From: Lactobacillus bombicola
GTDB taxonomy: Bacteria; Bacillota; Bacilli; Lactobacillales; Lactobacillaceae
Length of the DNA stretch: 64,000 nt
Direction of reading: 5' to 3'
Assembly (NCBI RefSeq): GCF_900112665.1
Contig: NZ_FOMN01000004.1
Coordinates: forward strand, 124,001 to 188,000
Shown piece by piece: positions 56,814-64,000 of the stretch; the stretch's first letter is position 1; each line of letters opens with the position of its first letter. Both the position numbers and the translations under genes were made by a program. The notes under the pieces were generated by a model that worked only from the letters and a program-made list of their open reading frames with translations, did no database searches and had not been told where the DNA came from.

Positions 56814-59800
56814 ATGTTAGGTAAAAATAATTATAATGAACGTCTAAAGAGAATGGAAATGCAAGCAAAGCGAGATCGATTCTCAATTCGTAAATTAAGT
56901 ATTGGAGCTGCCTCAGTATTCTTAGGCTTTACCTTTTTTGGTTTAAACAGTCAAGCAGTTAAAGCTAATTCTGTTATTCCAGAACAAAACGCTACAGAAG
57001 AGGCTAATCAGCAAGCAACAGATAATAACCAGAGCAATGCTACACCGCCAAGTCAAGCGGCAACAGCCTCAGCTACTAAGAATCAGGATTCAGCTACTAG
57101 TAATGCGCCAACCGCTACTAAGACTAATAGTAATCCTTTGTCCGAAAAGACGGATGATAGGCAAGCTAAGTTATCAACTTACACAGGACTGAGCACTTTT
57201 TTGAAGGATACAGATAAGGCAACTGCCCCAACTGCCCCTGCTCAGAATACAAAAGCAGATTCACATAAGGTTGACAATAGTAATAACGCTCAAGCAGAAG
57301 TAAATCCTAATGGTACTTCTGCTTCTATTAATACTGATAATAGCAAGCAGGCAATTACTGCAGGCAATAATGCCCAAGGGACAACTAATCCTACTGGGTC
57401 AATTAATGCCCCTGCTGGGAGTACTACAAACAATGGCGCTCCTCAAGCTGATGCTAATGGTAATCCTGATTTAACGGGAACAGCTAATAATGATCAACAG
57501 GCGAAGCTACCCGCTGATTCGGTTGCTGATGCTAATCAGGCTTCTAATTCAACTAAGGTGCCTAGTCCGGCTAAGCCTTTGACCCCAGCTGATCAAGATA
57601 AGGATATGACACCTAAAGTTGGGGTACAAGATACTAACAGTGGTAAAACAGAAGTACATAATTGGAAAGAATTTAAAAATGCAATAAGCGGCGATTATTC
57701 TGAAATCGATATCATGAATGATATTTCTTATGATGAAGCCCTAAGTATTAACTTTCCAACATTAAAGTCACGTAAGGTTGTAATTAAATCAGGTGGTGAT
57801 GGGACAAAGAAGTATACTCTTCACTTAGGTGACGCTTCTCCTTATGCAACAAATGACAATTTAGACTTAACTTATAGTAATCTGAATATTATAGTCAATA
57901 ATTATTATGGTGCAGTTGATACTGATTTAATTGGACTTAATCATAGAGCAAAGATAACTTTTGATAATATCACTTTTACAGGCTCACAATTCTCTCATGC
58001 TGTTAATAATACTGATATATATTTAACAGGCAATAATATTGCAGAAACTGTACCTACACCAATTTCTGGTAGTAATGGAACTGCTAATTGTTTTAACTAT
58101 CAGCAATTATTTGAATTTATGGGAGATAATAATAGTATTAATTTCGTTAATGGTAAATTTACAGGAACTACTATTGGCGGAACTACGATTCAAATGAGTG
58201 GTAAGGGTAATAAAGTTAACATTGCTCAAGGTGCAGAAGTTACCCTTAATCCGGCTGGAAATGCTTATTTAGGTATTGTTGACCCTGGTGGTGCAGAAGG
58301 AACGGCGCAAATTTATGGTATATGGATGGGACCATCTGGAACAGGTAACCAGGTTAATGTTGATGGTAAATTGAATATTAACATCGGTCAAGATAATAGA
58401 AATGCCAAAACTTCCGCAAGTGCAATTTATATTGGTAATAAAGACTCAAGTTTTAATATTAATACCAATGGGTCAGTTGAAGTCAAAACCAACGGTAATA
58501 TTAATAATAGTCAAGCCACTGAAAATTTAATTTATGATGGTGGTAATTTTAATATTGCCCCTAAAGGTTCATTAAAAATTACTGGTACCAACATGGGTAA
58601 TTATTCAGGTACATTATTTTTGATTAGCGGTAGCGCCCAAGTTAACAATGGTACTTTTGAAATGGCCTTAACGGGTGACAGTTCAGGGCAAGGAGCAGGT
58701 ACTGGAGCCATTACTCTAGTTGATGTTCAAGGTGGTGCACTTACTGTTAATAACCCCCAATCACTAATTTTAAATGCGAATTCTAACCATAATTCACGTA
58801 CTGCAATAGTTGGAACCACTCCGATTACCTTAAATAATGTAAGTCAGATTTTGAATATTAATGGGAGCGATATAGTCCTGCCGCCTTTCCTTGAATTAGG
58901 GTTAAAAATAGACTCAATTACGTCAACAGGAATGAATTTAAAAGTTCCATCTCTAGTCTTGCTTAATGGAAAAAGAAAATTAACGAAAGAAACAATAAAT
59001 AATCTCCAAGATCCTTACAAGGAGCTACTTGCCTCATTAATAACAGGGGGTGTAGTTAAGGAAGATATGACTTATGATGATATCTTTAAGAATATTATTA
59101 TAGCTGCCTTCGGTGATAGGACCCTGCTTCCTACGGGGTATAACAATGTTCGCTTTAAGTCAGCTAATCCTGATGGTTTCTTAGATCTTGAGAGGGTAAA
59201 TGTAGCTGTTAATGATGATGGAAGTCGAACTGTTACGGGTCATATCGTCAATTATACTGAAGAGAAAGATGGTCCTGGTAGTGATGGCATTTTTAGTAGA
59301 ATTTTGCCAGGTGGGACCCATGCTTATATTAGCGCCAAGATTGGTACAACTGATATCGATAATGTGGAGTCTAAATCTAAACCTTACCCAGATACTAATA
59401 TTGGATCTAGACCTATGCCGAATAAATTTGCGGCTCAAGCCGATGAAAACGGTAACTTCAGCTTTACAATTCCCGCTGATCAGGTCAATAAACTCGCTCC
59501 AAAAACAAGAATTGAATTAACCCCCCATGCTAACTTCATTGGTTATGATCCAAATAATAAAAATGACCATACTTATGATTTGTTGATTAAAGATATTAGT
59601 AATGTCAGAACAGATGCCGCCACGGCAATTAATGCTGCTATTAGAGCAGCTAAAAACCAAGTAGGCAATAATTCTAATTTAACAGGTCAAGCTAAAACAG
59701 ATTTTGATGCTGCTATGGATAAATATGGCCAAGATGCAATTTCTCCTATTCCTGCTGGGCATGAGGGTACGTCGGTTTATGACCCAAGCGCTAAAGATGA

Positions 59801-62800
59801 AAAGACAATTAACAACCACCGCGATCGAGCTGTAAAAGGGGTCAATGATGCCTTGACTAATGCAATGAAGGCCATTGCCAAACAAGAAGTTGCTAATGCG
59901 GCTCAAGCTGCTAAAGATGCGTTTCCAAAAGATGCGTTCCCAGCAGAGAAAGACAAGATTGATGCAGCCATTGATGCAGCTTTTAATGATGAATCAGCCA
60001 TTGATAATGTGCTTGGAGTTGATGCTAATAACAAAGTTGACGTTGTGCAAGGTAATATTAATAATGCTAAAAATAATTTAATAAATGCAGTCAATAATGC
60101 GGCTAAAACCTATACCAAAACCCAAATCAATAATAATATTCAAGCTACCAATAATCAGATCGATCAAATTGCTGAAGACCCTAATATAAGTCAAGCGGCT
60201 AAAGATGCGATTACTAAGCTTAAAGATCGGACCGAATTAAGTGATGCTGCTGCGATTGCTAAAGAGGGCGGTACGATTGATCAAGACACTAGTGTTGATG
60301 CTGTTAAAGGTCATTATGTTGATGCTAACGGTAAAATTAAAAATATTACTGATATAATTGATGCCATTAAAAAGGTGGAACAAGCTGCCCAAGACCAGAT
60401 TACTCAACATCCAGAAGATAAAGGTGATATTCAAGGTAGTCTAGATGATATTATTAATAATATTATTAATGGTACTGATAAAGACGGTAGTAAAGGAACC
60501 GACACTATTAATGGTATTGTACTTAATCAGAATCGAACACAAGCCGCTAACGAAATTGATAAGGCTGCTGCGGCTGCAATTGAGCAAATTAATAAGTTAG
60601 GCCTAAGTGATGCCGACAAGCAAAATTATATTGATGCAATCAATGCGGCTAAGAATCTAGCCACTGCTAAACCGGATGATTCTAAGTTTGATAAGAATAA
60701 GTCTATTTATGGGCAAAATACCCAAACTGATATTGATCAGATTGTCACAGCAACAAAGAATACATTTAATAAAGAGGTTGCTAAAGCTGATTTGGCTAAT
60801 ACAGCTAAGTCTTATCTAGATAGTATTGGGTTAACTGCAGATGATAGTATTAGTAGTATCTTAACAAGTTGGCAAAAAGTAATTGATAATTCAACGCAGA
60901 TTGAAGCTGATAAAAACACGGCAGAAAATCGGCTATTTGCTACTTTGCAAAAGGTGGCCAAAGAGCATCTTACTGCCTATGAAAGTGAAATTGAAAACAA
61001 TATAAGACAGCTTGGTTTGTCAGCTAACGATGAAGCGACAGCGCTTGCCCAGGCTCGTGCTGTGATTGCCAAAGGGTCTGAGTATATTGCTGCGATTGAT
61101 AGTGCTAAGAATAAAGAAGATGTAGGTAAGGCATATTATGCTGCTCGTGGAGCGTTAGGGGGAATTCTCGCACAAGCAACTACTACGGCTGCTAAGAGCG
61201 ATGCCATTCGGCAAATCCAAGATAAACAAAAGGAAATCAGAGATAGTATTAATAACCAAAAGTATCCAAGTCTTTCGTCAGACGATATTGCTAAACTGCA
61301 AAAAGACGTGGATGATGCGGCTCAAGCTGGTATTGCGAAAATCACAAACGAGCGAGATAATAATCAAATTACAACCGATCTTAATGAAGCATTAAATAAT
61401 ATCGCTGGAGTTGCCGCTGACGCTGCTAGTTTAAATGATTTAATTGGTCAACGGAAAGATGCTATTGCAAAATTACAGCAAAAAGCGCAAGCAGCTAAAG
61501 CTCAAATTGATGCAAAGCCTGACACTGAATTATCGGCAACTGATAAAGCTAATTATAAGAATTTGATTGATCAACATGAAAAAGCTGGTGAAATTAGCAT
61601 TAACGCTGCTGACAAGGATAATGTTGATAATGCTGAGAATCTGGCTGAGCAGCAGATTGATAAGGACTTAGCTGCAGTTGAACTTGATGCCGCCAAGTCT
61701 CGGGCAAGTAAAGCTGTTAACGATCAATATCAAACAGATTTAGCCAAAATTAAGGATTCTAGTTTAGACGGTACCACACAAACAGAGTACATTAACCAGT
61801 TAAATAAAATTCGAGATAATGGTTTGAGCCAAATTAATGGTGCTCAGAGTCTTGAGACGGTTAACCAGAATAAAGCTGTTACTATCAACGGAATGGATCA
61901 ACTGGTAGCTGGAATTAAAAATAAGGAACTTGAACAGGCTAGGGATAAGGCAAGAGGCGATCTTGACGCAGCTGCTCAAGCAGTTCGGCAACATATTAAG
62001 CAAGATCCTAACTTATCGGATAATGAAAAGGATAAGTATTATCAGGATATTAATGCTACAGTCGCAGAGGCTAACCAAGCTATTACTAGTGCTACGGATA
62101 AGTCTGCAGTTGATACTGCTGTAAGAGTAGGTCAAGATAAATTAACACAAATTCAAGCTCAGGCTGATTTGCAGTCATCCAAAGAAGCTGCTCAGCATGA
62201 CTTATTGGCAGAACAAAGTAAAGTTATTAACCAAATTAAGGATTTGAAGCATGTCAATAGTGATCGAAAGACTGAGTTAATTAATCAGGTTAAGGAGATT
62301 TACAATCGAGCCAAGCAAGAGATTGACGCCCAAGCCACGATTCAGCAAGTAGTGGGGTCTAGAGATCAAGGCATTGCTGACATGGATAAGGTTGTTACAG
62401 GTGCCCGTGAAGTTAATGAAACGATTAATGCTGACTTAGATAAGTTAGATGCTGCTGCCGAAAAAGCTATTGCTGAAATCAATAATTCAACGTTGTCTAA
62501 GGATGACAAAGATAAAGCACAAAAGAACATTGAGTCTGCCCGTGATTATGCTAAAGAGCAGGTCAAGAACTCTATTACTTCAGAAACTGCTAATAAAGCA
62601 GAAGCAGCTGGTGAAACTGAAATTAATCGGATCAAGAATGATGCTCTAAAACAAGACTTGGATGCTGCGAAAACTGCTGGTAAAGGGAAAGTTGACCAAG
62701 CTGCTGCAGACGCTATACAGCGGATTAAAGATCAATTCGATAAACTTACTGAAGCTGAAAAAACGCAAGTAGCAGATGCTAGAGATAAAGCACTTGAGAC

Positions 62801-64000
62801 TATTAATGACGCTAAGACTGCTGCTGATCAGGCTATTGACCAGGCTACTTCTAAGACGGATATTAATAATTTAGTGACTGATGCAACTAATAAAATTAAC
62901 CAAGCAGAAAGTGATTTCAACTTGGATATTATTAAGTTGCAAGCTAACAATGCAATTGACCAACATGCCAAAGATGCAAAAGAAGGGCTTGATTCAAGCA
63001 ATCAAGACACTATTGACGCTATTAATAATATCGTCAACGAAGCTGAAAATAGCATTAATAAAAATACAGATGCTAATACCATTAGACTTATTAAAGAGGG
63101 TGCAATCAGTGCTATTGATAATATTAAGCAGCATCAAGAATTAAAAGATGCCAAAAATAAGGCAATTGCCGAGTTAGACAAGGCTTTGAATGGTGACGCG
63201 CAGGCTAAGCCACCTGTTATTGGGATTAAGAATAAAATTGAAGCCTTACCTGGGTTATCTCTTGAGCAAAAGAAACAGTTTAAACAACAGGCCCAAGATG
63301 CTCATGATCGAGCTGTTAATAATATTAATGGATCTGCTTCTCAAGCTGAAATTGATGCTAATAAAGTTACTGGATTAGCTGATATTGGTCAGGCCCTAAC
63401 TGATGCAATTTTGCAAAATGCCAAGGAAAAAGCTTCTGAAGACTTAGATCATTATGCTACAGAAGCTAAAGGTAGTTATGCAGATTCTACTAACTTAGAT
63501 GATAAGCAAAAGCAGGACTTAAATAAGCGGATTGAAGACGCCGTCAATAAGGCCAAAGCAGACCTAGGTAGCACAACTACAGATACCACTGCTAAGGTTG
63601 ATAGTATTGTGTCTGCTGCTAAGGGAGTCATTGACGGAATCAAAACTGAAGCGCAAGTTAATGGCTTAACCCAAGGTAAGCAGAATGTTAAATCTAATTT
63701 AGAAGATGAAGCGGAAAAACTCAGACAAAGGGTGAAAGCTGACCTTAATAACCAGAGATTGGATACCACACAAGGTGATCAATTATTTAAGGAAATTGAT
63801 ACTGCTTTAGAAGCTGGCAAAAAAGCCATTGATGCTGTTACATCTGAAACAGATTTAGCTAAGGCTCAAGCTACTGGAATGGGTAAGCTTGGTGCTGTTG
63901 CTGCCCATATTATTTATGAAGAAACATTGACTGACGATTTGAAACAGATTGCCACTGCTGCTAAAAATGCTACAGATAGTATCCCCGGAATTCTTGAAGG
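56814..64000 (+). CDS. Giant YSIRK-type surface adhesin with DUF1542-like repeats (3' end outside window)
   Basis: A continuous frame of at least 2395 codons with no stop before the window edge. ATG at 56814 has GAAAGGA upstream. Layout: residues 1-51, a long YSIRK-type signal peptide (RFSIRKLSIGAASVFLGFTF, cut after AVKA); about 52-275, a Ser/Thr/Asn/Ala-rich low-complexity region; about 280-690, a beta-helix-like domain with many short strands and Asn/Gly turns (NLNIIVNNYYGAV, GNNIAE, VNIAQGAEVTLNP); about 690-920, a further beta-rich part; from about 925 on, tandem alpha-helical repeats of roughly 70-90 residues, DUF1542/FIVAR-like (LSDADKQNYIDAINAAK, LSKDDKDKAQKNIESARDYAK, LTEAEKTQVADARDKALETI). 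It should end in an LPxTG anchor beyond the window. Likely role: adhesion to host mucus or plant/host glycans; inferred from architecture. Confidence 0.92.
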   Translation, partial: MLGKNNYNERLKRMEMQAKRDRFSIRKLSIGAASVFLGFTFFGLNSQAVKANSVIPEQNATEEANQQATDNNQSNATPPSQAATASATKNQDSATSNAPTATKTNSNPLSEKTDDRQAKLSTYTGLSTFLKDTDKATAPTAPAQNTKADSHKVDNSNNAQAEVNPNGTSASINTDNSKQAITAGNNAQGTTNPTGSINAPAGSTTNNGAPQADANGNPDLTGTANNDQQAKLPADSVADANQASNSTKVPSPAKPLTPADQDKDMTPKVGVQDTNSGKTEVHNWKEFKNAISGDYSEIDIMNDISYDEALSINFPTLKSRKVVIKSGGDGTKKYTLHLGDASPYATNDNLDLTYSNLNIIVNNYYGAVDTDLIGLNHRAKITFDNITFTGSQFSHAVNNTDIYLTGNNIAETVPTPISGSNGTANCFNYQQLFEFMGDNNSINFVNGKFTGTTIGGTTIQMSGKGNKVNIAQGAEVTLNPAGNAYLGIVDPGGAEGTAQIYGIWMGPSGTGNQVNVDGKLNINIGQDNRNAKTSASAIYIGNKDSSFNINTNGSVEVKTNGNINNSQATENLIYDGGNFNIAPKGSLKITGTNMGNYSGTLFLISGSAQVNNGTFEMALTGDSSGQGAGTGAITLVDVQGGALTVNNPQSLILNANSNHNSRTAIVGTTPITLNNVSQILNINGSDIVLPPFLELGLKIDSITSTGMNLKVPSLVLLNGKRKLTKETINNLQDPYKELLASLITGGVVKEDMTYDDIFKNIIIAAFGDRTLLPTGYNNVRFKSANPDGFLDLERVNVAVNDDGSRTVTGHIVNYTEEKDGPGSDGIFSRILPGGTHAYISAKIGTTDIDNVESKSKPYPDTNIGSRPMPNKFAAQADENGNFSFTIPADQVNKLAPKTRIELTPHANFIGYDPNNKNDHTYDLLIKDISNVRTDAATAINAAIRAAKNQVGNNSNLTGQAKTDFDAAMDKYGQDAISPIPAGHEGTSVYDPSAKDEKTINNHRDRAVKGVNDALTNAMKAIAKQEVANAAQAAKDAFPKDAFPAEKDKIDAAIDAAFNDESAIDNVLGVDANNKVDVVQGNINNAKNNLINAVNNAAKTYTKTQINNNIQATNNQIDQIAEDPNISQAAKDAITKLKDRTELSDAAAIAKEGGTIDQDTSVDAVKGHYVDANGKIKNITDIIDAIKKVEQAAQDQITQHPEDKGDIQGSLDDIINNIINGTDKDGSKGTDTINGIVLNQNRTQAANEIDKAAAAAIEQINKLGLSDADKQNYIDAINAAKNLATAKPDDSKFDKNKSIYGQNTQTDIDQIVTATKNTFNKEVAKADLANTAKSYLDSIGLTADDSISSILTSWQKVIDNSTQIEADKNTAENRLFATLQKVAKEHLTAYESEIENNIRQLGLSANDEATALAQARAVIAKGSEYIAAIDSAKNKEDVGKAYYAARGALGGILAQATTTAAKSDAIRQIQDKQKEIRDSINNQKYPSLSSDDIAKLQKDVDDAAQAGIAKITNERDNNQITTDLNEALNNIAGVAADAASLNDLIGQRKDAIAKLQQKAQAAKAQIDAKPDTELSATDKANYKNLIDQHEKAGEISINAADKDNVDNAENLAEQQIDKDLAAVELDAAKSRASKAVNDQYQTDLAKIKDSSLDGTTQTEYINQLNKIRDNGLSQINGAQSLETVNQNKAVTINGMDQLVAGIKNKELEQARDKARGDLDAAAQAVRQHIKQDPNLSDNEKDKYYQDINATVAEANQAITSATDKSAVDTAVRVGQDKLTQIQAQADLQSSKEAAQHDLLAEQSKVINQIKDLKHVNSDRKTELINQVKEIYNRAKQEIDAQATIQQVVGSRDQGIADMDKVVTGAREVNETINADLDKLDAAAEKAIAEINNSTLSKDDKDKAQKNIESARDYAKEQVKNSITSETANKAEAAGETEINRIKNDALKQDLDAAKTAGKGKVDQAAADAIQRIKDQFDKLTEAEKTQVADARDKALETINDAKTAADQAIDQATSKTDINNLVTDATNKINQAESDFNLDIIKLQANNAIDQHAKDAKEGLDSSNQDTIDAINNIVNEAENSINKNTDANTIRLIKEGAISAIDNIKQHQELKDAKNKAIAELDKALNGDAQAKPPVIGIKNKIEALPGLSLEQKKQFKQQAQDAHDRAVNNINGSASQAEIDANKVTGLADIGQALTDAILQNAKEKASEDLDHYATEAKGSYADSTNLDDKQKQDLNKRIEDAVNKAKADLGSTTTDTTAKVDSIVSAAKGVIDGIKTEAQVNGLTQGKQNVKSNLEDEAEKLRQRVKADLNNQRLDTTQGDQLFKEIDTALEAGKKAIDAVTSETDLAKAQATGMGKLGAVAAHIIYEETLTDDLKQIATAAKNATDSIPGILE

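Noticed and set aside
59212-63769. Many overlapping frames of 60-100 codons on both strands inside the giant adhesin gene
   Set aside because: They arise from its repetitive, purine-biased coding sequence; the main frame runs without a stop from 56814 to the window end.

Overview
The window is an AT-rich Lactobacillaceae chromosome segment. Its comG, acetate kinase and tmRNA order, the tdk-prfA-prmC-tsaC-upp-atp-mreB-rodA order, the YSIRK surface protein and the tmRNA tag (ANKENSYALAA) all fit Lactobacillus sensu stricto. The plant-glycoside island and the giant adhesin would suit a gut or bee-gut species, but that placement is inference; no 16S or other species marker is present.

Layout. 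1-3.3 kb (minus strand): 5' part of an ABC ATPase, a HAD phosphatase and an APC amino-acid permease. 3.4-6.8 kb: yebC, then a nucleoside hydrolase/DcuC-type transporter pair. 7.0-12.9 kb: complete comGA-GG competence pilus operon (including a 46-residue ComGG), a YtxK-type methylase and ackA. 13.1-14.9 kb: HAD phosphatase, tmRNA and a short accessory stretch with one orphan membrane protein. 15.8-22.4 kb: manA, an SdpI-like protein, an OmpR/HisKA two-component system, LTA synthase and a VanZ protein. 22.5-25.2 kb: pgi and a stand-alone EIIC-like permease.

25.3-35.5 kb is a glycoside-use island. One arm (minus strand) is GH3, GH78 alpha-L-rhamnosidase and beta-phosphoglucomutase; it diverges from an AraC regulator, cellobiose-type EIIC and GH1 enzyme. 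This arm looks like a de-rhamnosylation plus phosphorolysis route: the GH3 enzyme carries the Asp-x-His dyad known from GH3 phosphorylases that make beta-sugar 1-phosphate, the substrate of the beta-PGM beside it. The other arm is decaying: an EIIB gene has an internal deletion and only the C-terminus of a GH39 enzyme remains.

35.7-39.8 kb is accessory: a small membrane protein, a class C beta-lactamase-like hydrolase, a LytTR/DUF3021 pair with a visible LytTR operator, tRNA-Glu and tRNA-Gln, a DinJ-YafQ toxin-antitoxin pair and two tandem 28-residue hydrophobic peptides. 39.8-55.3 kb is core: murT (without an adjacent gatD), tdk, prfA, prmC, tsaC, upp, atpBEFHAGDC, a DUF1146 gene, mreB, yidD, a DUF2969 gene and rodA. 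55.3-56.4 kb holds a UspA protein, a small membrane protein and a well-supported 6S-like RNA, all minus strand. From 56.8 kb to the end runs a giant YSIRK adhesin (at least 2395 residues) with a beta-helix-like head and a DUF1542-like helical stalk, cut by the window edge.
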